Shown: piece by piece, positions 1-6,539 of the stretch
How the letters are laid out: every line of letters begins with the position of its first letter
How positions within the stretch are numbered: the first letter of the stretch is position 1
Virus record (IMG/VR): IMGVR_UViG_3300001371_000004
Coordinates: 1-33,709 of that record
Strand: one strand, 5' to 3'
From: a virus
DNA length: 33,709 bases
Made by a program: the position numbers and the translations under genes
Notes under the pieces: model-generated
What the model saw: only the letters and a program-made list of their open reading frames with translations
Database searches by the model: none
Told to the model about the DNA's origin: nothing

Positions 1-13
1 CTTCCCGCTTACC
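1..13. repeat. 13-bp terminal direct repeat, left copy (candidate cos end)
   Basis: Bases 1-13 (CTTCCCGCTTACC) are identical to the last 13 bases, 33697-33709. The left copy also forms one arm of an imperfect hairpin with 27-34 (CTTCCCG against CGGGGAAG). Genes run toward this junction from one side and away from it on the other on the same strand, so the ends join in the living molecule. The repeat may be a filled-in cohesive end or an assembly overlap; its GC-rich 13 bases upstream of lambda-type terminase genes favour the former. Confidence 0.8.
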
Positions 14-56
14 CGATAGAAATATACGGGGAAGGACCCATCCAAAATTTTAATAA

Positions 57-302
57 TTATCTGAATCTTCTCTTGCATTTCCTCCGTGGCCTCCATTTAT
101 TTAGCGCCAAATCATTGATTAGTCTTATTGGATGCATTGAAATTATATTAAAATTATCTAATCTTGAATAAACTGCCGAACTTGTGCATCCCTTCAATTG
201 CGAAACTTGCCGCACCGTTAAACCCTCGATAGTTCCGGCGTAATACTTAGTCGCATATTCAACTTGCTTTAACGTACGATTTATTTCACTCTGCTTTCTC
301 AT
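57..302 (-). CDS. small HTH-like early protein, last gene before the genome junction
   Basis: An 81-residue basic protein. Residues about 28-50 (LTVRQVSQLKGCTSSAVYSR) read like a helix-turn-helix in which a recognition helix follows a short turn, so DNA binding is plausible. The C-terminus is strongly basic (WRPRRKCKRRFR). Its ATG lies inside the 3' end of the replication initiator gene (17-base overlap), with no good ribosome binding site, so translation is probably coupled to that gene. It is the last gene of the early operon before the genome ends, beyond which the methyltransferase and terminase genes follow. I do not recognise the family. The HTH reading is inference from pattern. Confidence 0.55.
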   Translation of the reverse strand: MRKQSEINRTLKQVEYATKYYAGTIEGLTVRQVSQLKGCTSSAVYSRLDNFNIISMHPIRLINDLALNKWRPRRKCKRRFR

Positions 303-1425
303 ATTCTAAGCTTATTTCTTCGGTGATGAGTTGTTGCAATTCTATTTGTGCAGTTAGATATTTCTTGTTATTCAATAAAAAGTTTATTCTCTCAAAGTGA
401 TCGGCTCCGATACTATTACTGTGTATCGTGAGTATTTTTCTAATCTTCTCAACTGCCCACTCGATATATTTTTCATTCTGTTGTTGCTTCTTGCTTCTCT
501 CTATATCTGACTCCCTTAACTCTTCCTGCTTTCGTTGCTTATTATATTCATCCAAATACTTCTGCTTTATATTTCCGATGATACCACGGTTGCAATCTCC
601 CGACGTCCCTGCCAAATAAGGATACTTCAACTTATCTTTCCCAGATATAGCCCACGCTACTATTGCCTCGAGAACTATTGCCAATGCAGTTGATACCTTG
701 AATCTCTTATCGCCGTAAATATGCTTCTCCAAGTGTTCCTGCTCGGCGAGGTTAAACGAAGTACTTGGCATTCCTGTCATTCGTAATATCTGCTGCCATA
801 CCAACTCCATTACCTTCCCTCTATCGTTAACATCCTTCAAATTATTTACAATTTCTTTCACATTACTTGGAGAATTAATCTTATCATTATTAGTAGTAGT
901 AGTTATTGTTGTACTATTTGGTTTATATATTTGGTTTATATTTGGTAACGGTTGCTCATTTTGGGCAACGCCTTGCTCATTTTGAGCAACGCCTTGCTCA
1001 TTTTGGGCAAGGGTCTCGGAGCCTTGCTCATTTTGGGCAAGGGTCTCGGAGCCTTGCTCATTTTGGGCAAGGATTTTTCGCTTGTTTACAGTCAAATTAA
1101 AATTATCTTTAACCCACTTTTCAAGCGTTATTCCACGCGTGTACCACTTTGTCTTATCATCTTTTCGCTTATTGTAATTCCCGGATATCAACCAACCATC
1201 CTTTTCGAGTTCTATTAACCATCGCCCCAGGCTTTTAGAAGTCCAATAAGGAAACATCTTGCTAAATGCACGTGCGGAATTATACGTCCAGTATTTACCA
1301 TCGTAAAGATTTTTTTTATTCGCTTCATTCTTACATATCCAATAATCTATATGCTTCAGCAATATTGCTTTCGACACACCAATTTCTTGCGCAAGATAAA
1401 TATTAAATGAATGTTCAACTTGCAT
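286..1425 (-). CDS. phage replication initiator (replisome-organiser type) with internal origin repeats
   Basis: A 379-residue protein in three parts. Residues 1-110 look like a winged-helix domain of the phage replisome-organiser kind (the SKAILLKHIDYW and WLIELEKDGWL segments are typical). Residues about 120-155 are five repeats around AQNEQ, joined by GSETL or GV. After a Ser/Thr/Asn-rich linker, residues about 200-379 form a helical C-terminal domain that could recruit the host helicase loader or helicase. The start has a GGAGG site 5 bases upstream. No helicase, primase or polymerase gene is visible, so the phage probably borrows the host replisome. The repeats are origin-like iterons (see 952-1070), the same arrangement as the lambda O gene. 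The replication role is inferred from domain pattern and architecture. Confidence 0.75.
   Translation of the reverse strand: MQVEHSFNIYLAQEIGVSKAILLKHIDYWICKNEANKKNLYDGKYWTYNSARAFSKMFPYWTSKSLGRWLIELEKDGWLISGNYNKRKDDKTKWYTRGITLEKWVKDNFNLTVNKRKILAQNEQGSETLAQNEQGSETLAQNEQGVAQNEQGVAQNEQPLPNINQIYKPNSTTITTTTNNDKINSPSNVKEIVNNLKDVNDRGKVMELVWQQILRMTGMPSTSFNLAEQEHLEKHIYGDKRFKVSTALAIVLEAIVAWAISGKDKLKYPYLAGTSGDCNRGIIGNIKQKYLDEYNKQRKQEELRESDIERSKKQQQNEKYIEWAVEKIRKILTIHSNSIGADHFERINFLLNNKKYLTAQIELQQLITEEISLEYEKAE
841..950. other. AT-rich stretch beside the iterons, candidate DNA unwinding element
   Basis: Directly next to the iterons, on their gene-downstream side, about 110 bases contain only around a quarter G+C by hand count, with long A/T runs. 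This encodes the Ser/Thr/Asn-rich linker of the initiator. In lambda ori the AT-rich unwinding region lies on the same side of the iterons relative to gene O. Origin function is inference. Confidence 0.55.
952..1070. repeat. five 17-bp origin iterons inside the initiator gene
   Basis: Five copies of TTGCTCATTTTGGGCAA lie at 952-968, 973-989 (with A for one G), 994-1010, 1024-1040 and 1054-1070. Spacing is 21, 21, 30 and 30 bases, so the reading frame is kept. Each copy is a near-inverted repeat; the second is perfect (TTGCTC/GAGCAA around ATTTT). They are candidate binding sites for the initiator encoded by the same gene. In lambda, four iterons sit in the same place in gene O. Confidence 0.75.
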
Positions 1426-1435
1426 CAGTCCTCCG

Positions 1436-1711
1436 TTACTTTAATTCATCTAGTAATTTTTCTGACATCTGAATCACAATTTCAATCGCGTCTATGCTCT
1501 TAACAGATTTATGCAATTCAAAATCTACCAATCCGTGATTCCCGTCATCCAGTGAGAATGTCAGTCCAATCATCTTATACCCGGCGGTGCCGAGCGAAAG
1601 TGGAATGAAATGCTTTTTTGATTTCAACGCAAGAATTGTAGTGCAATATTTCTCATTCAACTTCGCCGTGATGTGCCGGTTCAAACCTTTTAAAAATATT
1701 TTGTAATGCAT
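1436..1711 (-). CDS. hypothetical early protein
   Basis: A 91-residue protein without membrane segment or recognisable motif; beta-rich in the middle (FIPLSLGTAGYKMIGLTFSL) with a helical C-terminus. Its ATG shares one base with the stop of the preceding gene (TGATG), with GGAGGA about 9 bases upstream, so the two are translationally coupled. It lies between a putative acidic-tailed protein and the replication initiator, so a replication-related role is possible, but nothing in the sequence proves it. Confidence 0.6.
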   Translation of the reverse strand: MHYKIFLKGLNRHITAKLNEKYCTTILALKSKKHFIPLSLGTAGYKMIGLTFSLDDGNHGLVDFELHKSVKSIDAIEIVIQMSEKLLDELK

Positions 1712-2244
1712 CAGTCATCGTCCTCCTCATTATCGAACATTTCCCGTTGGTCTCGTTCGCCCTCGATGTAGCCGATAGCCTTCTCCCGCAAATCTAACAG
1801 CAATTGCCTTCCTTCATTGCTTACCATATTCTTTTTATACCCCTCTGCTAACTTTGTATCATGAACCTCTAAACAAGCAAGTGGAGTGTTGTAACACACC
1901 GGACCATCTAACTCCGTACGTTTCATCTTCGTAATCAACTTAAATCCATCTGTCGTATCCGAGTAAGAATAATTCACACCCGTTACCTCAAAAAACTTTG
2001 CAAAATTTCCGAGTAATTTTTTCTTCTCTTCCTTACTTACCGGCAAATCCGTTAAACGACATGCCTCTTTTCCCAGCGCCGTAAAAATCCCAATGACCTC
2101 GGGAACCGGTCTGGCAGTTCCCTTTTCCTTGTCCTTATCCGTAGGTTTATACTCGACTGTTTTTTCACCACCCTTCGTTTTTTCAAGATAATGAACTAAC
2201 AATCCAGCCCCACCTTCCAGCAACTTTACTTTCGTGATTTTCAT
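1711..2244 (-). CDS. hypothetical early protein with acidic C-terminal tail
   Basis: A 177-residue protein with a strong start signal (AAGGAGGAATT before ATG). The N-terminal third is beta-rich and lysine-rich (KTKGGEKTVEYKPTDKDKEKG). The C-terminus ends in MFDNEEDDD. An acidic tail after a soluble domain recalls phage single-stranded DNA-binding proteins, but the usual aromatic tip is absent and I cannot see an OB-fold signature with confidence. It sits two genes upstream of the replication initiator, which would suit a replication accessory role. Family not recognised; the SSB idea is low-confidence inference. Confidence 0.6.
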   Translation of the reverse strand: MKITKVKLLEGGAGLLVHYLEKTKGGEKTVEYKPTDKDKEKGTARPVPEVIGIFTALGKEACRLTDLPVSKEEKKKLLGNFAKFFEVTGVNYSYSDTTDGFKLITKMKRTELDGPVCYNTPLACLEVHDTKLAEGYKKNMVSNEGRQLLLDLREKAIGYIEGERDQREMFDNEEDDD

Positions 2245-2265
2245 AATTCCTCCTTATTTAATTTT

Positions 2266-2502
2266 TTAATAATCAGCCCAAAAATTACCATTAAAATCTG
2301 CCAACATAGAAAGTTGTTCCTCCTTTTCTTCCTTCAAATTTGAATTATTAGAATTCTTAACTTCCAGCACCTTGCGTAAATTATCTATCTCCTCTTGCAT
2401 CTTGGCAATTTTATTTTTCGGAAAAAACAATCGCTTTAACTGAACGAAACTGTAAACAGCATAAAGCAAGATGATAATCGTTGCTATAAGCAAATAATTC
2501 AT
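2266..2502 (-). CDS. small membrane-anchored coiled-coil protein
   Basis: A 78-residue protein. Residues 3-19 form a single hydrophobic helix (LLIATIIILLYAVYSFV), followed by basic residues and a predicted coiled coil (about 34-60, rich in Glu/Lys/Leu). This gives an N-out, C-in or signal-anchor topology with a cytoplasmic coiled coil. The ATG overlaps the stop of the upstream gene (ATGA), so it is coupled to it. Membrane proteins in early phage regions often serve in superinfection exclusion or anchoring replication, but no specific role is shown here. Confidence 0.6.
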   Translation of the reverse strand: MNYLLIATIIILLYAVYSFVQLKRLFFPKNKIAKMQEEIDNLRKVLEVKNSNNSNLKEEKEEQLSMLADFNGNFWADY

Positions 2503-2810
2503 ACAATACCCATTTCATTGTAAATCTTTTTAGATACCGCTTCAAAATCAAAGACACGCGGTTGACTTACCACTCTTTCCCGATGCTTATGAATTAAACT
2601 TTCACGCTCACGAATTCTTTCTCGCAAACTCGCCAATTCTTCGTAGAAGAATCTCGGACGCTTCTCACCAGGCGGATAAAACGGCGTCAGCAATTTTGAG
2701 TCGACATAAATTTTTATAAATTTCCTATAATCACAACTCAACAGATGAGCCGCTTCTCTCCTATTCAGCAATATTTTATTTAAATCTTTCAATTCACCAC
2801 GCCATCTCAA
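2499..2810 (-). CDS. excisionase/MerR-like small DNA-binding protein (candidate)
   Basis: A 103-residue basic protein with TTG as first start. Residues about 12-50 (LNRREAAHLLSCDYRKFIK, then a wing-like PFYPPGEKRPRFFYEE) have the layout of a winged helix-turn-helix of the excisionase/MerR type: a two-helix motif, then a short beta hairpin with basic residues, then a helix. The rest is rich in Arg and Glu. It could be the phage excisionase, since an integrase is present and no other candidate is better. Stop and start codons overlap with the downstream membrane-protein gene. A second TTG at residue 7 is an alternative start. Confidence 0.5.
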   Translation of the reverse strand: MRWRGELKDLNKILLNRREAAHLLSCDYRKFIKIYVDSKLLTPFYPPGEKRPRFFYEELASLRERIRERESLIHKHRERVVSQPRVFDFEAVSKKIYNEMGIV

Positions 2811-3036
2811 ATTCCTGCCTCTGCAATACTTTACGCAATTCTGTTAAGCGAGCGTATTTAATTTTTAATCTTTCATATTTTTGCATTAGCTTTTTATTGT
2901 AATTCTTAGCGTCATAAAGCTTTAGCAAATTTTCATGAGTATGCTTGGCATACTCATCCACAGCGATCAGTTCATTTTCAGCATAAGGAAATAATCTCTT
3001 TGCCTCCTCGATAAGTTGAGCTTCTAAATTTTTCAT
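2794..3036 (-). CDS. hypothetical helical early protein
   Basis: An 80-residue, mostly helical protein, rich in Lys, Glu, Leu and Tyr, that may form a coiled coil over residues 35-75. I chose the ATG at 3036 over the GTG one codon upstream because AGAGG lies 7 bases before it. Its end overlaps the start of the next gene by 17 bases. No family recognised and no motif beyond the helical pattern. Confidence 0.5.
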   Translation of the reverse strand: MKNLEAQLIEEAKRLFPYAENELIAVDEYAKHTHENLLKLYDAKNYNKKLMQKYERLKIKYARLTELRKVLQRQEFEMAW

Positions 3037-3056
3037 CACATACCTCTTAATTATTT

Positions 3057-3407
3057 TTAATGACTTCTTTCAAATAAACTTATTTGTCCCGGCTCATCTA
3101 TTTGAAAAATTTGGCGAACAATACCGATTAATTTGTTCCCCGCCACATCGTGCTCATCGAATGCAATCCTCCTAAACCAAATACGTGGTGGATTAGATTT
3201 CCAACATACCGACTGAATATCCGGACCACTGATACCGCCACCCAGCCCGAATATCCGATTTAACCTTTCGTCAATCTCCTTATCGGTCGCTCCCGTATTC
3301 GCCATTATTTTCCAATTCTCTTCCGAACCGTAAACATGACAACACGCTCTTTTAACCGCATCTAAATGCTTTGCCGTCAATTCGCTCTTCTCTTTATTCC
3401 CTAACAT
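3057..3407 (-). CDS. hypothetical protein with C-terminal sliding-clamp-binding motif
   Basis: A 116-residue protein with AAGGAG 7 bases before its ATG. The body (DAVKRACCHVYGSEENWKIM) has no family I can name. Residues 108-112 read QISLF, four residues before the C-terminus and after a Gly/Pro turn. This fits the QxxLF consensus by which polymerases, MutS and other repair proteins bind the bacterial beta clamp. It suggests that the protein docks on the host replication clamp, to recruit or hinder it. The motif is seen; the interaction is inference. Confidence 0.6.
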   Translation of the reverse strand: MLGNKEKSELTAKHLDAVKRACCHVYGSEENWKIMANTGATDKEIDERLNRIFGLGGGISGPDIQSVCWKSNPPRIWFRRIAFDEHDVAGNKLIGIVRQIFQIDEPGQISLFERSH

Positions 3408-3408
3408 C

Positions 3409-3813
3409 TCACTTCTCCTTACAAGCCTTGAAAATATCCACCTGCAACCTTCCCATATCGACCAGCGTTTTTATGCAATTATTTATCGCACTCGCCTGCT
3501 TGATATAATCGGCATCCTTTTTCAACTTCTCGATGCTATTCATAATCTCGGACTTCAACTCAGCTACTTCATCCTTATTCACGAATACCGCAGCAGAAGC
3601 TTTAAGATTAATGGGTTTAACTATATCGGTAGTATCGACAGGCAAGAATTCTTTAAATTCCTTCTTCATTTCATTAACTGAAAACTTAAACCATCGGTGA
3701 TCCGTAACCAGCCAGACAATATCTCCATCGATTTTGAACGATAAAACTTTGTGATGATGTGCCTTGTAGATGAAGGTCTTCCCGACCATTCGTTGTAAAT
3801 TATCCTGTAGCAT
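3409..3813 (-). CDS. hypothetical early protein
   Basis: A 134-residue protein. Residues 1-60 appear beta-rich and contain a His cluster (KAHHHKVLSF); residues 75-134 are helical and may form a coiled coil. The ATG overlaps the end of the HNH gene by 14 bases, implying coupled translation. No cysteine or catalytic pattern points to an enzyme. Family not recognised. Confidence 0.55.
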   Translation of the reverse strand: MLQDNLQRMVGKTFIYKAHHHKVLSFKIDGDIVWLVTDHRWFKFSVNEMKKEFKEFLPVDTTDIVKPINLKASAAVFVNKDEVAELKSEIMNSIEKLKKDADYIKQASAINNCIKTLVDMGRLQVDIFKACKEK

Positions 3814-4516
3814 CTTTTATACCTTTTGCTAATTTTAATTCTAATCTTTTAAGTTCTAAAATTTCAGGATGCTTCAAAGCTTCCGCTCTTGCCTTTGCAT
3901 CACGCGGGTAGAGACGATATGCGATGTAGCGGTCGAAATCCAAATACCTTCCTTCAGCATAATAGCGCCGACGTGTAGCCGCTTCTTTTTCAATATTCCT
4001 ATTGCGATGTGAATTCTCCGCCCTACTCATCAGCACCAAATTCTCAATGTCGCAATTCAATGTGTTGCCATCCTTGAAAGCGATTATATGCCGCGGTGGA
4101 ATCTTGCCATGAACCTTCTCCCAATTATATCTGTTTAATAACATCCACTTAGCCTTGCTAATTCTAATATAAAGCGTCAACGTCTTATTATGTCGCCGAA
4201 GAGATATACAGCCATCATATTTTGTATTGTGTGGAATATTTCCCTTCTTAAATTGAGTCGCCTTATTAAACTGAAGCCCCTTCAATCCCTTGCTCCATGG
4301 CTCCTGCCCTTTTTGAAATTGCGAGCCCTTGATAAACCGTTCCCGCGCCACTGGCGATTGTCCGATACCAAGTCGCTTACACTTATTTCTTACAGCGACC
4401 TTAGAATAACCGAAATGACGTGCGAGTACGTTTTGGGGAATGCGGTCTATATTTTCCCGCAAATACCGCTCCTGCTCTTCCGTCCAGTTTATTCTTAACG
4501 CTCGCAATTTATTCAT
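3800..4516 (-). CDS. HNH endonuclease with NUMOD-like DNA-binding repeats
   Basis: A 238-residue protein. Residues about 9-52 form a Myb/SANT-like helix-turn-helix (NWTEEQERYLRENI ... YSKVAVRNKCKRLGI). Residues 60-100 carry repeats of the FxKGxxPWxKG type seen in NUMOD modules of phage endonucleases. Residues about 133-170 give the HNH core: W-x2-VHGKIPPRH-x3-FKDGN-x2-NC-x2-ENL. The family makes site-specific breaks and includes free-standing homing endonucleases. The gene lies beside a PP-loop cassette bounded by direct repeats (4509-4550 and 5484-5524), a pattern expected near homing events. The start overlaps a 36-residue ORF. Enzyme class is clear from motifs; homing is inference. Confidence 0.85.
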   Translation of the reverse strand: MNKLRALRINWTEEQERYLRENIDRIPQNVLARHFGYSKVAVRNKCKRLGIGQSPVARERFIKGSQFQKGQEPWSKGLKGLQFNKATQFKKGNIPHNTKYDGCISLRRHNKTLTLYIRISKAKWMLLNRYNWEKVHGKIPPRHIIAFKDGNTLNCDIENLVLMSRAENSHRNRNIEKEAATRRRYYAEGRYLDFDRYIAYRLYPRDAKARAEALKHPEILELKRLELKLAKGIKDATG

Positions 4517-4550
4517 CCAACACCCGTTTCATTACACTTCCTTCACTATA
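4509..4550. repeat. direct repeat of about 41 bp, copy 1
   Basis: TTATTCATYCAACACC followed by a TTCATTACACTYCCTTC block is shared with 5484-5524, differing at about five positions including one single-base gap. The two copies bracket the PP-loop gene. Copy 2 encodes the C-terminus of the 105-residue protein; copy 1 encodes the end of the 36-residue ORF in a shifted frame. Confidence 0.75.
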
Positions 4551-4619
4551 AAAATTTGGAATAGCAGTTAAAATATTGCCTGATAAAATATATTTGAATA
4601 ACTCAATTTCTATTTTCAT
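4509..4619 (-). CDS. 36-residue small ORF between PP-loop and HNH genes
   Basis: A short frame starting at ATG 4619 with GAGGG 5 bases upstream, encoding a mixed hydrophobic peptide (FKYILSGNILTAIPNFYS in the middle) and ending inside the start of the HNH gene. Its last 14 codons lie in the 4509-4550 repeat copy that matches the end of the gene at 5488-5805 in another frame. It may be a truncated remnant left by recombination, or a real coupling peptide for the HNH gene. Confidence 0.4.
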   Translation of the reverse strand: MKIEIELFKYILSGNILTAIPNFYSEGSVMKRVLDE

Positions 4620-4627
4620 TTTTCCCT

Positions 4628-5401
4628 CTATGCGATACTCGAACAAATACCGATACACTCTATTTCTTTTTCATCGTCTGTGTCGTAATATGATGACAAT
4701 TCCCTTCGTTCTATCCTTCCACGAAAGGTTGCAAGAGTTTCATCTTTGAAAAATGAGATGTCTTTGCCGAGATACTCTCTAATTTGTCTTTCTACTCGTT
4801 CTCGTTCCGCATAGACTTCTGGAAGTTTCTCGTAAAGAAGTTTCCACTGTTTTTTCCCCGCACGAACGCACCCACCAGAACAGTTATTGTGCAGAAATCC
4901 CAACCTGTAAAGAAGTGGCTCTTGAATTTTTGCCGTGTTTAGAAATTCGCTAATTTGTTGTTTGTTAATATTCTCTCGGATAATTGGAAAAGTCAACTTC
5001 GGCCATTTCCCCGTTTTTGCGGCAACATTTTGATAAACTCCAACAAGTCTAATCGCTCTATGCGCCTCATCAGCACCGATACCGAACACAAGTGTATCAC
5101 CATCTTTGTAGAACTTTTGCAATCGTTCGGCTTTTAAAATACGGGAACAGAAAGGCATACGGTTATTCGCCAAAGCGTTGTTGTCATAAAAAAGCTGCTC
5201 AGGACTACGACCATCAGAATCATATGTTATAGGATGATTGAAATATTTTGATAGTTCATCCATAAAACGGTACAAATCTGGATGTTCCCATTTTGTATCA
5301 TTAAAATATAAAACGACATCTTCTTTTGGATAGTTTTTCAATGCCCAGTCCGCACACCAAGCCGAAGCCTTACCGCCACTAATTGCTACTATGACACTCA
5401 T
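4628..5401 (-). CDS. PP-loop ATPase, PAPS-reductase family
   Basis: A 257-residue protein of the phosphoadenosine-phosphosulfate reductase fold. Residues 2-9 (VIVAISGGKAS) form the PP-loop (SGGxxS) that binds ATP pyrophosphate; an FNDT motif follows at about 35, and a CSGGC pattern at about 180 resembles the Cys/Gly segment of phage members. Family enzymes adenylate or reduce sulfur compounds, and relatives work in tRNA thiolation and DNA phosphorothioation (DndC). No Dnd partners are present, so phosphorothioation is not supported. The start at ATG 5401 is set by GGAGGG just upstream. The gene stands alone between direct repeats, suggesting that it came as a cassette. The exact substrate is unknown. 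Confidence 0.8.
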   Translation of the reverse strand: MSVIVAISGGKASAWCADWALKNYPKEDVVLYFNDTKWEHPDLYRFMDELSKYFNHPITYDSDGRSPEQLFYDNNALANNRMPFCSRILKAERLQKFYKDGDTLVFGIGADEAHRAIRLVGVYQNVAAKTGKWPKLTFPIIRENINKQQISEFLNTAKIQEPLLYRLGFLHNNCSGGCVRAGKKQWKLLYEKLPEVYAERERVERQIREYLGKDISFFKDETLATFRGRIERRELSSYYDTDDEKEIECIGICSSIA

Positions 5402-5406
5402 TCTAC

Positions 5407-5434
5407 CCTCCAATTATTAATTCCTAATTCTTAA
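5407..5434. repeat. 28-bp exact direct repeat, copy 1 (copy 2 at 5816-5843)
   Basis: The 28 bases starting CCTCCAATTATTAATTCC are exactly repeated at 5816-5843. On the minus strand each copy reads as 7-base AATTNNN units leading into a GGAGG ribosome binding site. Copy 1 serves the PP-loop gene and copy 2 the 105-residue gene. The repeat thus brackets the 105-residue gene and could support recombination between leaders. Confidence 0.85.
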
Positions 5435-5483
5435 AAGTTTATTTAATTTTACCCGTTGTATAGTCTCTTATCATAACTTCTAC

Positions 5484-5524
5484 TTATTCATTCAACACCA
5501 GCTTCATTACACTCCCTTCTATAA
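5484..5524. repeat. direct repeat of about 41 bp, copy 2
   Basis: Matches 4509-4550 with about five differences. Here the sequence encodes the last residues of the 105-residue protein (YRRECNEAGVE). See the entry at 4509. Confidence 0.75.
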
Positions 5525-5805
5525 TCCTCGATATCGACTGTTTGAATTTCCTTCGCTCCATTAAGAATATCTTTAACCTCTTTCTCTGAAGCCCACCAAC
5601 ATTCGCAACCATAAATCTTCTTACCACTATCGAGTTGAATACACGCATTTGATATTTTTTTTTCTTTTAATGACATTCCAAAAAATTTCACATCGTCCGT
5701 TTCGGGAACTAAATTACCGAGATATTTCCCATAGCCGAGAAACTGCACGACTCCTTCCTTACTTGACAATATAGCTCCTACTCTTTCATTAATCTTACGT
5801 CCCAT
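5488..5805 (-). CDS. hypothetical phage protein
   Basis: A 105-residue soluble protein with beta-strand-like segments (VQFLGYGKYLG, KKIYGCECWWASE) and an acidic C-terminus. It has GGAGG about 10 bases before ATG. The CECWW segment is unusual but only two cysteines are present there, so no metal site is evident. It is flanked by the two copies of the 28-bp leader repeat, so it behaves as a module. Family not identified. Confidence 0.6.
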   Translation of the reverse strand: MGRKINERVGAILSSKEGVVQFLGYGKYLGNLVPETDDVKFFGMSLKEKKISNACIQLDSGKKIYGCECWWASEKEVKDILNGAKEIQTVDIEDYRRECNEAGVE

Positions 5806-5832
5806 AAATAATAGTCCTCCAATTATTAATTC

Positions 5833-6045
5833 CTAATTCTTAATTGACGATAAGTATTCATCGATCATGCATAGCCGAAATGAATTCTCACCCTTGTATG
5901 CCTTACTTATATTCGCCAGCGTACATTCGAAATAATTAGCCAACATCTTCGGACTCACACCCAGCCGTTCAGCTCGATGACGAACAGCCATAGCATCCAA
6001 TTCTTTTCCCTTATCGATTATTTGCTTTTTTTGTTTGTAATTCAT
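5833..6045 (-). CDS. Cro-like helix-turn-helix regulator
   Basis: A 70-residue protein. Residues about 24-55 (RHRAERLGVSPKMLANYFEC then NISKAYKGENSF) fit a short helix-turn-helix of the phage Cro type. It lies on the early (leftward) transcript, opposite to the rightward repressor at 6627. This is the usual place for a Cro-like antagonist of the repressor, although a 63-residue frame at 6291-6482 is nearer to the promoter. Its stop codon lies within the 28-bp leader repeat. Ribosome binding site weak. Confidence 0.6.
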   Translation of the reverse strand: MNYKQKKQIIDKGKELDAMAVRHRAERLGVSPKMLANYFECTLANISKAYKGENSFRLCMIDEYLSSIKN

Positions 6046-6103
6046 ATTTTCAACTCTGTTAATTTTTTAATTTATTTCAACAATCATTTTTTATAGGTAT
6101 TTT

Positions 6104-6370
6104 ATGAGAACTCCAGAAAATTATCAGAAACTAAAATTCTATTACGACAGCAAAAGTAAAATCTACCACGTGCTCGAATTATTCGGCGATGAAATCGCCA
6201 GTCGCGAAAAATATAAAGAGCTCGCCGGGATGAATGCCATCCATTTTTACCTCATCCAAAAATATCGATGGCTACCATCCCAGGTAAAATCTATGAGCCG
6301 TGACGACATCCTACTTGTGCTATCTCAAGAGATATCCGGATGGTCTCCGCCAAAAAATTCTGGCGTATAA
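6104..6370 (+). CDS. hypothetical rightward protein inside the leftward early region
   Basis: An 88-residue protein with ATAGGT about 5 bases before ATG. Codon use (TTC, ATC, GCC, GAA, GGC) resembles other genes here, and the protein reads well (FYLIQKYRWLPSQVKSMSRDDILLVL). It runs opposite to all early genes and converges on the 63-residue frame at 6291-6482, overlapping it by 80 bases. Its W-x-P-x2-V-x2-MS-x-DDI segment vaguely recalls tail assembly chaperones, which would be out of place here. It may be a lysogeny-expressed accessory gene or antisense to the early leader. Function unknown. Confidence 0.55.
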   Translation: MRTPENYQKLKFYYDSKSKIYHVLELFGDEIASREKYKELAGMNAIHFYLIQKYRWLPSQVKSMSRDDILLVLSQEISGWSPPKNSGV

Positions 6371-6482
6371 TACCATCATTTAATTTCTTTGCATCGGACT
6401 TCATAAGAGCGAGCTTCGCTCTTAAATAATTTTTTCGATGCTCTGAAAAAGTCGTCGGTTTTTGTTCTTTAACATAGCTCAT
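6291..6482 (-). CDS. small protein, first frame of the leftward early transcript
   Basis: A 63-residue basic protein whose ATG has GAGAGGA 5 bases upstream and lies about 60 bases downstream of the predicted early start point. The N-terminal 40 residues (TTFSEHRKNYLRAKLALMKS) look helical and coding-like; the C-terminal part overlaps the opposite-strand gene at 6104-6370. It occupies the classical cro position but shows no clear helix-turn-helix. Either this or the rightward gene could be spurious; the strong ribosome binding site and promoter position support this one. Confidence 0.45.
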   Translation of the reverse strand: MSYVKEQKPTTFSEHRKNYLRAKLALMKSDAKKLNDGIIRQNFLAETIRISLEIAQVGCRHGS

Positions 6483-6539
6483 TGCGTCCTCTCTTTTTTC
6501 TGTGATGATAAATTAATTTTTCAAATAAGTTTATTTTCC

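Noticed and set aside
952-1070. Possible small CRISPR-like array (17-bp palindromic repeats)
   Set aside because: The interval sequences are 4 or 13 bases and identical to each other, far too short for spacers, and all lie in frame in a protein gene.
906-1218. Rightward frames with LLILGNALLIL or AHFGQRL repeats
   Set aside because: They are the complementary strand of the iteron repeats in the initiator gene; the leftward frame has a full protein with domains and a strong ribosome binding site.
4628-5401. DNA phosphorothioation (Dnd) system based on a DndC-like PP-loop protein
   Set aside because: No DndA, DndB, DndD or DndE partner is present in the window; the protein is shorter and resembles lone phage PAPS-reductase-family members.
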